From NCBI GenBank assembly GCA_036507955.1, contig DATCIH010000100.1, positions 1-25,546 on the forward strand: a stretch of 25,546 nucleotides of DNA, written 5' to 3'. Made by a program: the position numbers and the translations under genes. Origin of the DNA: DATCIH01 sp036507955. Lineage in GTDB: Bacteria > Bacillota > Clostridia > Clostridiales > Clostridiaceae. The notes under the pieces are model-generated. The model did no database searches, was not told where the DNA came from, and saw only the letters and a list, made by a program, of their open reading frames with translations. Shown here one piece after another: positions 1-7,393 of the stretch (positions are counted from its first letter, which is position 1; every line of letters starts with the position of its first letter).

Positions 1-375
1 GTATACCTCCAAAGATAAGTGTATCAAGTTTTATGGGATACCTAAAAGGGAAGAGTGCATTGATGGTATTTGATAAGCATGCAAACTTAAAGTATAAGTT
101 TGGGAATAGGCATTTCTGGGCAGAAGGCTATTATGTGAGTATGGTAGGACTTAATGAAGCAACAATTAAGAAATATATACAAGAACAAGAGAAACACGAT
201 ATTATGGTAGATAAATTAAGTGTAAAAGAGTATGAAGACCCCTTCAAGGGGTAGCAAGTAGTATGTTTGTCCCTTCAGGGACAGCAAAAGTGGCAAAGGC
301 ATAGAGTGGCTTGAACAAAGTGAAAGCCAGCGTCTTTAGGCGCTGGCCGGTAACAGAGGCTATAAGCCTTATCTT
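1..375 (+). mobile_element. IS200/IS605-family element, 3' part and structured right end
   Basis: The window opens inside a Y1-transposase gene and continues through about 120 bases of strongly structured DNA. Hairpins visible in order are 238-252 (ACCCC/GGGGT, overlapping the tnpA stop), 268-283 (TGTCCC/GGGACA), 326-347 (GCCAGCG/CGCTGGC, loop 333-340) and a small one at 357-369 (AGGCT/AGCCT). Subterminal hairpins recognised by TnpA are characteristic of this family, which has no inverted terminal repeats and makes no target duplication. The exact right end cannot be fixed; I place it between about 356 and 380, because from there on the reading frame looks like an ordinary lipoprotein signal peptide. 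The left end lies outside the window. Confidence 0.75.
3..254 (+). CDS. tnpA: IS200/IS605-family transposase TnpA, C-terminal fragment
   Basis: The frame is open from the left window edge, so the gene is cut by the window and the visible part is the last 83 residues or so. The family is a single-strand DNA transposase (HUH, Y1 type) that cuts and rejoins the top strand at hairpin ends. The part seen matches the family C-terminus: a GNRHFWAEGYYVS stretch, then VGLNEATIKKYIQEQ, in which the tyrosine of KKYI is expected to be the nucleophile, then a charged tail. The HUH histidines lie upstream of the window. The first in-frame ATG inside the window (33) is internal and not a real start. The stop codon sits in the first hairpin of the right end. 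Confidence 0.85.
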   Translation: MPPKISVSSFMGYLKGKSALMVFDKHANLKYKFGNRHFWAEGYYVSMVGLNEATIKKYIQEQEKHDIMVDKLSVKEYEDPFKG

Positions 376-1069
376 ATTTATCAGTGGATGTAAGCCTATA
401 AAAAAAACCGTAGTAAGTACATCAATAATTCCTAGCTCCTCCCAGCAGAAAATCTATGAAATACCTTCTCAAAAGCAAAAGACGAGTTATTCTATTGAGG
501 ACTTTAAGCATTTATACTCCGAATATCTGAAGTTAAATAACATTGAAACAGAAACCTTCCCTGAAAATGATAAAACAGGTATATCAAATGAAGATAAACT
601 TAAATATTATACGATTTATGAGATAACTCCAAAAAATGTGAAAGAGCAAATCGGATGCCAGATATTTAAGGTTAACTATACTTGTGAAACATATGTAGTT
701 AATAAATCAAAGGTTTATGCTATTGGAATTGGTTTTGGTGGGTATGGCGTAGTAAATATAGAAACCTGTGATTTAGATGCTGATGGTAAAAAAGATTTGA
801 TATACACTTTTTCCTTTGGTTCAGGCATGCATCGTTCCCATATTGGTATATTCAACTTTTCTAAAGAGAAGGAAGAATTGCTGGATTTTGAGCAGATGAA
901 TGAAGATATAATGCTTGAGAAAAAATCAGATAATAACTTTAAGATTTATAGTGCTAAGGTATCCTCCGAAAACTTGGATTTCATTCATCTTGAACTTACA
1001 AAACAAGAGCAAGTTGTCGATGTTAAAAGTGTAGAAGGAAAGATAGAAGTTATAAAATACAGAAAGTAA
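311..1069 (+). CDS. Lipoprotein with EF-hand-like/VCBS-type motif, 5' end replaced by IS right end
   Basis: The frame reads from a TTG at 311, through the IS right-end hairpin, into a lipoprotein. Residues 18-27 (ISLILFISGC) form a hydrophobic stretch and lipobox with Cys27 as the expected lipidation site; a Ser/Thr-rich linker follows. Residues 154-162 read DLDADGKKD, a calcium-loop pattern (DxDxDGxxD) common in FG-GAP/VCBS-like repeats, followed by DLIYTFSFGSG. No convincing ribosome binding site precedes the TTG, and the first 14 or so residues (including the RRWP segment) are encoded by IS DNA. The native start has therefore been lost. The gene is either dead or survives as a chimera in which the IS supplies a positively charged signal-peptide start. 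The mature part has no disruption. The function is unknown, probably on the outer face of the membrane. Confidence 0.55.
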   Translation: MNKVKASVFRRWPVTEAISLILFISGCKPIKKTVVSTSIIPSSSQQKIYEIPSQKQKTSYSIEDFKHLYSEYLKLNNIETETFPENDKTGISNEDKLKYYTIYEITPKNVKEQIGCQIFKVNYTCETYVVNKSKVYAIGIGFGGYGVVNIETCDLDADGKKDLIYTFSFGSGMHRSHIGIFNFSKEKEELLDFEQMNEDIMLEKKSDNNFKIYSAKVSSENLDFIHLELTKQEQVVDVKSVEGKIEVIKYRK

Positions 1070-1079
1070 AAAATGTTGA

Positions 1080-1169
1080 GAGACGTATTATGTTGAAACA
1101 TTTTCAAAGGAATATTTAGATATGTCTGTAGATGTGGAAAATATTATTAAAACCCTTAAGGTTTACTAA
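1080..1169 (+). pseudogene. C-terminal remnant of the PsbP-like paralogue family
   Basis: Frame 1080-1169 is open after a TGA at 1077-1079 and ends in TAA. Its last residues read EYLDMSVDVENIIKTLKVY, to be compared with the C-termini of the three intact proteins encoded at 7394, 8161 and 9876: NYLDMSSYVESIVKTLKVIN, DMAAQVYSIVKTLKVIN and DMASEVKSIVKTIKAIN. Nothing resembling the rest of the protein precedes it; the lipoprotein stop is only 10 bases upstream. I read it as the 3' scar of a fourth copy. There is no start codon or ribosome binding site. Confidence 0.65.
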
Positions 1170-1198
1170 AAATCTGTATTAACAAATAATTATATTTT

Positions 1199-1233
1199 AA
1201 AAAGGTATACTAAACTATTTAGTATACCTTTTT
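1199..1233. terminator. Bidirectional rho-independent terminator
   Basis: A perfect 16-bp stem (1199-1214 with 1218-1233) with a 3-base loop has A-runs on one side and T-runs on the other, so it can stop transcription in both directions. It lies between the plus-strand remnant and the convergent beta-xylosidase gene. A second small hairpin, GCTTTTC/GAAAAGC, follows at 1241-1259. Confidence 0.85.
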
Positions 1234-1263
1234 AAAAATAGCTTTTCTGTAAGAAAAGCCTCC

Positions 1264-1291
1264 ATAATTCCTAACTCCTAATTCCTAATTA
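1264..1291. repeat. Four tandem 7-bp repeats (CTAATTC type)
   Basis: Units ATAATTC, CTAACTC, CTAATTC and CTAATTA follow each other without a gap between the terminator and the stop codon of the beta-xylosidase gene. Similar short heptad arrays occur in intergenic DNA of clostridia. No function can be read from it. Confidence 0.6.
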
Positions 1292-1296
1292 CAAAG

Positions 1297-3384
1297 CTAT
1301 TCCTCTAGCCAAAGTATACTGGTAACTCCTCTAGGATAATATTTGCTTCCAGTTATAACTCCAGATAGTATTTGATCACTCCAGCTCCAATAGGAATAGT
1401 CCTTATCAGTTAGCCATGTAACGTGGGCTTTATCAGCATTCTTAGTGATATCGTCTGAATCAATGCCTAATATCTTTCTTGCAATAAACTGGCAAAGATA
1501 TATTTTGCTAAGCCAGGAATTATTGCTAGTGGAGGATAACTTCCACCCCCCATCCTCAAATAGACAGGTACCCTTTACTAATATGGTATTGAAATGGGTT
1601 TTAAGAGCCTCTAGATAATCCTTGTATTTTCCATCAGAGCTTAAGGCTTCCATAGTCCCATTAAAGTATGGGAAAATAAGACCTTCAATAGCAGGGATTA
1701 TTCTTGAATCAACATTTTCACCAATAACTGCAGGTATGAAACCTTCTTCTGTAAGGTTTTGAGTTATGGTAAAGGCACACATAACAGCGGCTTCCCCTGC
1801 CTCCTTAGATAAATCCAATAAGCCTAAAGAAGCAAATAGCTTTTCTAAGCCCAGGTATGAAGCCCAACATTTACCAGCCATATAAATATTGTTTCTAGAC
1901 TGACCTAAGGAAGTGTCTAGGCTATCATAGGTGGTTATTTCTGCACCACCCTTTGTCCTACTACTATCTAAGGACATTATTCCATTTCTTCTATTTGAAT
2001 CAGGATTATCACGATTTTGCATGCTTTTAAAGCATTCTATCAAGGTACTAATTCTAGTATTAAGATAGTGCTCATCTTTACTTTGGTTTATATAGACAAG
2101 GCTACAGCTTAGCCAGTTTACTAGTTGCTCATGACTCATCTGTGAGAAGCAACCATCTATTCCTGACCTTTCATAGGAGGAATAACCCTTTGGTGAAAAT
2201 ATATTTCCTACTCCCATATCATGGGTAAAGGTTAAGCCACCTTCATATAAGTTGTTATCACCAGGAAAGCTAACCATATCATAATAGGAATATCTATTAA
2301 GAAACATATCTAAAACATTTTTAACGGTCCAAGGATTCATTTTCATCTCGAAGAAGAGTTGATCTACTGTAAGATCTAAGGTATTTAACATTCTATATTC
2401 CCCTTCATTGATAAGCCATATTGGATCCTTTCCATCAGTTAATAGTTCCGAACATCCATAATAGCTTCTTAAGGAATGGCTTAACATGAATCTCTGATCC
2501 TCTGATAGTTTGGATGCTTTTAGATCTTCGTCATAAGCAATACAGGTCTCTTTAAGCAGTTGAAAGTTATCTAAGGCAAATCTTCCAACTTCATCAATGT
2601 TTTTGAATAGCTTTGTATAATAATAATGGGTATCAATACCACAGGTAGCTTGCCCATCTCTAAAAAAGCATATTGCAAATCTAAAGGTAAGTTTTTGACC
2701 TGGGAGGACTTCAACTATTAGAAGACCGGTATTGCCAAGACCACAACTTAAGTTCTCTTCTAAGGTTTCCCCTAGTATAGCTTCAGCTGAAAAGCCAATG
2801 GCAGATTTAGCAGTTCCCATTGAAGACACGATTGCAGTATTAGGACCTTGTCCAATACCTACAATAGCTTTAGTTTTCATATGCCTCATGGAGAAATAAG
2901 GATCACTACCATCATAGCCCAAAAATCCTTTTCTTGATTTTGTTCCATTTAGGTTATCAATGGTAAGCTCTGCGATTATAGCGGGTAATAGGGCTATTTT
3001 AAGTTCGTCTACACTAGAGGTTTTAGGATCAGGTATGGATCTTATTTGAGAATAAATGCTTAGATCCAAATCGCTGCTTTTAAACTTATCTATACAAGCT
3101 TCAAATTCTCTTTCTATTTTACTTTTAGGGATAGGAATTAGTAGGGCTTCAACTTCTTTATCTGAGCTTTCTAAATCATATCTTTTTCGTTCATCCTCAC
3201 CAGTTTCATAAAAAGGAAAGACATCAAACTTAGAGTCAGTATTTTCAATTCCAATATATACATTTGTATCTGCAGGCTTTGTAAGGCCAAGGCCAAGACC
3301 TCCCTTTGCACCAGGAAAGCCCAAGGTAAAGCTGGAGAAAGCCCCTATAGGTGAATGATGTGCGTTAAAAAGAATATTTTCCAT
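1297..3384 (-). CDS. xynB: Glycoside hydrolase family 52 beta-xylosidase
   Basis: Predicted retaining beta-D-xylosidase that removes xylose from short xylo-oligosaccharides. It has no signal peptide, so it acts in the cytoplasm. The whole protein (695 aa; the Geobacillus GH52 enzymes are about 705) follows the family: N-terminal FNAHHSPIGAFSSFTLGFPG, VNEGEY-type block INEGEYRMLNTLDLTVDQ (residues 325-342), FTHDMGVGN, GGAEITTYDSLD (479-490), and C-terminal STSNNSWLSKIYLCQFIAR and KYYPRGVTSILWLEE. By alignment from memory with the characterised Geobacillus enzyme (nucleophile Glu335, acid/base Asp495) the counterparts are Glu327 and Asp487, both present. The start ATG at 3384 has a GGGGGA ribosome binding site. 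The gene stands alone, 92 bases after the helicase gene, with no sugar transporter or xylose-catabolism gene next to it. Confidence 0.93.
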   Translation of the reverse strand: MENILFNAHHSPIGAFSSFTLGFPGAKGGLGLGLTKPADTNVYIGIENTDSKFDVFPFYETGEDERKRYDLESSDKEVEALLIPIPKSKIEREFEACIDKFKSSDLDLSIYSQIRSIPDPKTSSVDELKIALLPAIIAELTIDNLNGTKSRKGFLGYDGSDPYFSMRHMKTKAIVGIGQGPNTAIVSSMGTAKSAIGFSAEAILGETLEENLSCGLGNTGLLIVEVLPGQKLTFRFAICFFRDGQATCGIDTHYYYTKLFKNIDEVGRFALDNFQLLKETCIAYDEDLKASKLSEDQRFMLSHSLRSYYGCSELLTDGKDPIWLINEGEYRMLNTLDLTVDQLFFEMKMNPWTVKNVLDMFLNRYSYYDMVSFPGDNNLYEGGLTFTHDMGVGNIFSPKGYSSYERSGIDGCFSQMSHEQLVNWLSCSLVYINQSKDEHYLNTRISTLIECFKSMQNRDNPDSNRRNGIMSLDSSRTKGGAEITTYDSLDTSLGQSRNNIYMAGKCWASYLGLEKLFASLGLLDLSKEAGEAAVMCAFTITQNLTEEGFIPAVIGENVDSRIIPAIEGLIFPYFNGTMEALSSDGKYKDYLEALKTHFNTILVKGTCLFEDGGWKLSSTSNNSWLSKIYLCQFIARKILGIDSDDITKNADKAHVTWLTDKDYSYWSWSDQILSGVITGSKYYPRGVTSILWLEE

Positions 3385-3476
3385 GGATAGTCCCCCTATT
3401 CTGTTGTTAATATAATAATAAACTTAAATTGCATTTTTATCTGGACAAATATATGTAACATATAGACACAAGTTGA

Positions 3477-4901
3477 CTAATCCTTAGCTTTTTCTACTCT
3501 AAGTAGCTTTCCCTTTATTAGGTTAGTTTGCAAAGCTTTAATTACATAGTCCCCTTTTCCATCTAATATATCTACATTTGAATAATTATCGTAAATATTG
3601 ATTATACCGATATTTTCCGGGGAAATCCCCTCTAAGCTAGTTAAGGCTCCAACAATATCCACAGTTCTTAACTTCTTCTTTTTTCCAGCATTTATATATA
3701 GCTTTGTAATTTCTTTATTAAAGAGTGACTCCTTTAAAGGATGCTTTATTGAAATATTTTCTTTGTAGAATTTCTTACCAGCATCAAAATCAACACTCAT
3801 GGGAGGAAGAGTTTTTGGTATTTCAAAGCCTATATAGGTTTCAATCTGGGTTAAATATTTCATTTCATAGGGAACTACTAAAGTTATAGCCACCCCAAAA
3901 TTACCAGCTCTTCCTGTTCTTCCTATTCGATGTACATAAGTTTCAACTTCAAAGGGCACATCATAATTTATTATATGGGAAATAGCCTCTACATCTATTC
4001 CTCGAGACGCAACATCCGTTGCCAATAAAAAAGTAAAACTACCTTTTTTAAATTCCTCCATAATATTGGTTCTGTCCTTTTGTAACATTCCTCCATGTAG
4101 AATTCCTATAGATTCAAAGTTCTTTTTCATATGGGCATAAAGATTTTCTATATTAGCCTTAGTATTACAAAAAATTATTGAGCTAGTAGGCCTTTTATCA
4201 AAAATAATAGTTTCTAGGAGCTTATATTTATTATTATCCTGACATAAATAGCATTCCTGGTCTATATAAGTTAAAGGTTTATCTGGTTCGATCCTAATAC
4301 TAATTGGTTCCTTCATATATTTTTGACATAGTTCTTGAATTTTCTCTGGTAAGGTAGCAGAAAAAAGCAAACTAACCCTATCCTTTGGTAATTTATTAAG
4401 TAAGGCTTCCATTTGATCAATAAAACCCATACTTAGCATTTTATCTGCTTCATCAATTATTAAATATTTAAAACTAGAAGGGTCAAGTATCCCTCGTTCA
4501 ATTAAGTCTAAGGTTCTTCCTGGAGTACCTACTACCATATTAACTCTTTGTTTAAGTTCGGCTTTTTGGAGCTTTACAGGTTGCTTTCCAAAAATTGCTA
4601 CAGTCCTAAGTCTTTTATATCTTCCTATATTAATTAAGACATCTTTAACTTGAAGACATAGCTCCCTTGTTGGGGTGAGTATGAGGGCTTTAAGCTCCTC
4701 CTCTACTTGAATATCTTGGCATAGAGGAATACCGAAGGCAGCGGTTTTCCCACTGCCTGTCTGAGATTGAACAATCAAATCTTGCTCCTTAAGTAAAAGG
4801 GGTATTACCTTATCTTGAACCTTAGTAGGGGTAATAATATTTAGAGTATTTAGTGCCTTTAATATATCTTCACTCAAATTATATTCATTAAAAAATTCCA
4901 T
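3477..4901 (-). CDS. dbpA: DEAD-box ATP-dependent RNA helicase, DbpA/YxiN type
   Basis: ATP-dependent RNA helicase; DbpA/YxiN proteins bind hairpin 92 of 23S rRNA and act in large-subunit assembly. The motifs appear in order: Q motif with Gln29, Walker A SQTGSGKT (46-53), PTREL (77-81), DEAD (150-153), SAT (181-183), IIFCNTK, ATDVASRGID (294-303) and HRIGRTGRAG (324-333). The C-terminal 75 residues (about 400-474: KLYINAGKKKKLRTVDIVGAL onward, split here by context) form the small RNA-recognition domain specific to DbpA/YxiN rather than CshA-type helicases. All catalytic motifs are intact. The gene begins 18 bases after the degV-type gene and is probably cotranscribed with it. Confidence 0.93.
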   Translation of the reverse strand: MEFFNEYNLSEDILKALNTLNIITPTKVQDKVIPLLLKEQDLIVQSQTGSGKTAAFGIPLCQDIQVEEELKALILTPTRELCLQVKDVLINIGRYKRLRTVAIFGKQPVKLQKAELKQRVNMVVGTPGRTLDLIERGILDPSSFKYLIIDEADKMLSMGFIDQMEALLNKLPKDRVSLLFSATLPEKIQELCQKYMKEPISIRIEPDKPLTYIDQECYLCQDNNKYKLLETIIFDKRPTSSIIFCNTKANIENLYAHMKKNFESIGILHGGMLQKDRTNIMEEFKKGSFTFLLATDVASRGIDVEAISHIINYDVPFEVETYVHRIGRTGRAGNFGVAITLVVPYEMKYLTQIETYIGFEIPKTLPPMSVDFDAGKKFYKENISIKHPLKESLFNKEITKLYINAGKKKKLRTVDIVGALTSLEGISPENIGIINIYDNYSNVDILDGKGDYVIKALQTNLIKGKLLRVEKAKD

Positions 4902-4919
4902 GCTAACACCTCAATCTTA

Positions 4920-5771
4920 TTAATTATCTGTATAATATACTATGCCTAAAGCACCAGGACCAACATGTACACCAATTATTGGACCAATTGGACATATATC
5001 TATGGAGATGCCAAGGATTTTTTCCAATTTATCAGCTAAAGCTCTTCCTTCTTCTTCACAATTTATATGATGGATTATAATTCCTCCTATTACCTTATCC
5101 TTTATATCATCTAAAGTAGCACTTATCATGGTAGAAATAGCCTTTTGTTTGTTACGGACCTTTTGAAAAACTGTGGTGGTTCCCTCTGAAACAGTTAAAA
5201 TAGGTTTTATAGATAATATGCTTCCTATGAGTGCAGAGGCACTACCGATTCTTCCACCTTTTTTTAAATACTCTAAGGTATCCGGAACAAATAAAAATCT
5301 ACTTTGGCCAATTACTTTTTTGGCGGTAGCTACAATCTCCTTAAAGCTTTTACCTATGTAAGAGGCTTTGGCTGCTGCCAAGGCTATAAATCCAAGTTGC
5401 ATACAATTGGATAGAGAATCAATTATTTCAATTTTTGCTTCTGGATACTTTTCAATTATCATATCCTTTACAAGATTAGCACTAGAATAGGTTCCACTCA
5501 TTTTTGAAGATATGAATACGCCAACAATAGAAGATTCTTCTAGAATGATTTTTTCAAATACCTTATACATTTCCTCAAGTGAAGGTTGGGAAGAGGTAGG
5601 TATAACTTTGCTTTTACTCATTTTTTCATAAAAGGTTGAAGTATCTAGGTCAACTTCACGGATGCTTTCTCCGTCCATAAGTATATTAAGAGATACAATC
5701 TCAATTTCATATTTCGCAAGTAGTTCCTTTGGTATATAGGAAGTACTGTCGGTTACAATCTTAGTTTCCAC
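4920..5771 (-). CDS. DegV-family fatty-acid-binding protein
   Basis: DegV proteins bind a fatty-acid chain in a deep pocket; characterised members (FakB) present it to the kinase FakA. The family N-terminus KIVTDSTSYIPKELL, the TSQP-type segment PTSSQPSLEEM, the phosphate-side signature and the LEYLKKGGRI block are all present, and the C-terminus ends with GPGALGIVYY. I choose a GTG start at 5771 (283 aa). The ATG at 5786 lies on top of the GGAGG ribosome binding site, which is 8 bases from the GTG, and the GTG puts the conserved TDS motif at the usual distance from the start. It is the first gene of a likely degV-dbpA unit. The fatty acid and partner kinase cannot be read from this window. 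Confidence 0.9.
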   Translation of the reverse strand: METKIVTDSTSYIPKELLAKYEIEIVSLNILMDGESIREVDLDTSTFYEKMSKSKVIPTSSQPSLEEMYKVFEKIILEESSIVGVFISSKMSGTYSSANLVKDMIIEKYPEAKIEIIDSLSNCMQLGFIALAAAKASYIGKSFKEIVATAKKVIGQSRFLFVPDTLEYLKKGGRIGSASALIGSILSIKPILTVSEGTTTVFQKVRNKQKAISTMISATLDDIKDKVIGGIIIHHINCEEEGRALADKLEKILGISIDICPIGPIIGVHVGPGALGIVYYTDN

Positions 5772-5935
5772 AATCTTAACCTCCATTTATAAAATTATAT
5801 AAATTTATATTGGCTAATTTATTTCATTTGTGAATATATTATACTATAATAAAAAAAGATAGTATAGAAGGTTAGAAACAATTAACTTTGTCAAGATTAT
5901 ATATAAAACAATTAATAGATTTGGTGATGGTGTAA

Positions 5936-6943
5936 ATGCTTAGATTAAAACTGAAAATAAAGAATAAAAAAAGAGCGAAAATAATATTGATCGTTATATT
6001 AGTAGCCTTTATTCTAGTGAATTCCGTAGGTATATATGCTGGAAACTACTATTATGAGAAGATATGTAAGTTAGAAATAAACAGAAATTTAGATATGGAA
6101 TATTATATAAAAAGTTTCGATTATAAAAGGTTCAGCACGCTGCAGACCTTAGATGTAAATATAAAATCTAATTTTGGCTATACTCTTTCAGGTACTTATA
6201 TATTAAATCCTGTAGCTACTAACAATACAGTAATTGTGGTTCATGGAATCACAGGTAGTAGATGGGAGGCTATGAAATATGAAGATATGTATCTTGATAT
6301 GGGCTTTAATGTTTTAGTTTATGATTCTAGATATCATGGCTTATCTGGTGGAGAGAATATAACCTTAGGGTTTTTTGAAAAATATGACCTAGATAATGTA
6401 GTAAAGTACCTAAGGGAAGCATCGTCTACTTGTGTCATTGGAGTTCATGGGGAATCAATTGGAGCAGTTACCGCCCTCCTTCAAGCAAAGCTTGATCAAA
6501 ATAACCACAATGTAAGCTTTTATATTTCTGATTGCGCTTATTCTGATTTAACAGAGCTATTATCAAGTAAATTATCCGGAGGGTATATGCCTAACTCTGA
6601 ATTTTTTGCAAAGGTTATATTGTTTTATGGCAATTTAGTAGCTCTTAAAAAATCCGATTTTTCAATATACGCAGTATCACCTATTAAGGTAATAAAGGAC
6701 ATTAGCACCCCTATAATGTTTATTCATGGTTCAAATGATACTTTTATACCAGCAAGTATGTCCCTTGAATTATATATGGAGAAAAAAGGAGAGAGATATA
6801 TTTACATTGCTCCTAATGCAGAACATGCTATGTCCTATTTCACTGATAAAATTGAATATACTGCTAAGGTGAAAGAATTTCTAACTAGTATTAAAATAAT
6901 AAAAAATGATGGTAGCATGATAAAAAGTCTTAATGACAAATAG
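5936..6943 (+). CDS. Membrane-anchored alpha/beta hydrolase
   Basis: A 335-aa protein with a basic N-terminus and one membrane helix at about residues 14-36, then an alpha/beta-hydrolase domain that should lie outside the cell. The oxyanion-region motif is VVHGITGSRW (101-110). The nucleophile elbow is HGESIG with Ser174. Asp268 in HGSNDTFIP and His297 in NAEHAMSY complete a plausible triad. It resembles the YqkD-like group of serine hydrolases; the substrate is unknown. The ribosome binding site is weak (GGTGATGG). The next gene starts 47 bases later and may be cotranscribed. Confidence 0.85.
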   Translation: MLRLKLKIKNKKRAKIILIVILVAFILVNSVGIYAGNYYYEKICKLEINRNLDMEYYIKSFDYKRFSTLQTLDVNIKSNFGYTLSGTYILNPVATNNTVIVVHGITGSRWEAMKYEDMYLDMGFNVLVYDSRYHGLSGGENITLGFFEKYDLDNVVKYLREASSTCVIGVHGESIGAVTALLQAKLDQNNHNVSFYISDCAYSDLTELLSSKLSGGYMPNSEFFAKVILFYGNLVALKKSDFSIYAVSPIKVIKDISTPIMFIHGSNDTFIPASMSLELYMEKKGERYIYIAPNAEHAMSYFTDKIEYTAKVKEFLTSIKIIKNDGSMIKSLNDK

Positions 6944-6990
6944 CATATATGGTATAATAATAGAAATTATATGTTAAGGGGGTAGCCTTT

Positions 6991-7212
6991 GTGAAGCTGA
7001 AGGATACAATACTTAAGGACTTAAATAATTCAATAATTCCAAGCTATAACAGATATATAATTCAAAAGGTATATTTTTTAGATCTTTTGGAGGAACTTAA
7101 AGAGGAGGGTTACATAGATTATAACATTGTAAAAGATAATTTTCCGCCCTTTTCTGGAGAGCCTAAAGAAATAAAGCTTACAGAGAAAGGCTTAAACAAA
7201 GTAAATAAGTAA
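6991..7212 (+). CDS. Small winged-helix-like protein (YjcQ-like)
   Basis: A 73-aa cytoplasmic protein. The pattern LLEELKEEGYIDYN...EIKLTEKGLNKVNK is that of a small winged helix: a recognition-helix region, then the wing with the typical LTEKG turn. It may be a small DNA-binding or phage-derived YjcQ-like protein; the match is by pattern only. The start is GTG with an AAGGGGG ribosome binding site 8 bases before it. A strong terminator follows directly. Confidence 0.7.
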   Translation: MKLKDTILKDLNNSIIPSYNRYIIQKVYFLDLLEELKEEGYIDYNIVKDNFPPFSGEPKEIKLTEKGLNKVNK

Positions 7213-7222
7213 TAACATTAAG

Positions 7223-7257
7223 AAACCTTCAATTATGAAGGTTTTTATTTTTTTATT
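7223..7257 (+). terminator. Rho-independent terminator after the hydrolase unit
   Basis: An 8-bp stem AAACCTTC/GAAGGTTT (7223-7230 with 7237-7244), a 6-base loop, then a T-rich run to 7257. Confidence 0.88.
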
Positions 7258-7273
7258 TAGAATGTACAGATAT

Positions 7274-7326
7274 TTGTAAATTAATCGTAACAATATTGTA
7301 AGAAATTTGTAAGATTTTATTAACAA
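7274..7326 (+). promoter_or_regulatory. Array of five direct repeats with 11-bp spacing (PhoP/OmpR-type site)
   Basis: TTGTAAA, TCGTAAC, TTGTAAG, TTGTAAG and TATTAAC follow each other with 4-base AT-rich spacers. The core (G/T)TAA begins at 7276, 7287, 7298, 7309 and 7320, exactly 11 bp apart. Seven-base direct repeats on one helix face at 11-bp spacing are the known geometry of PhoB/PhoP boxes and other OmpR-family sites. The array ends just upstream of the promoter of the 7394 gene, the place for an activator. Which regulator binds is not known; no two-component system lies in the window. Confidence 0.6.
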
Positions 7327-7333
7327 GTATATT

Positions 7334-7362
7334 AAGGACATTTTGTAACATTATGGTATGAT
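7334..7362 (+). promoter_or_regulatory. Promoter of the first PsbP-like unit
   Basis: AAGGAC (7334-7339), a 17-base spacer, TATGAT (7357-7362). The -35 is poor, which fits an activator-dependent promoter. The stretch TTAAGGA...TGTAACAT..TGGTAT is shared, position for position, with the promoter at 8942-8970. Confidence 0.6.
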
Positions 7363-7393
7363 GATAGAGTAAGCAGTATAAGGGGGCTATTAA

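Noticed and set aside
238..369. Small RNA guide scaffold (omega-RNA-like) in the IS right end
   Set aside because: The hairpins are explained as TnpA recognition structures; no TnpB gene is visible and no evidence for a guide RNA was seen.
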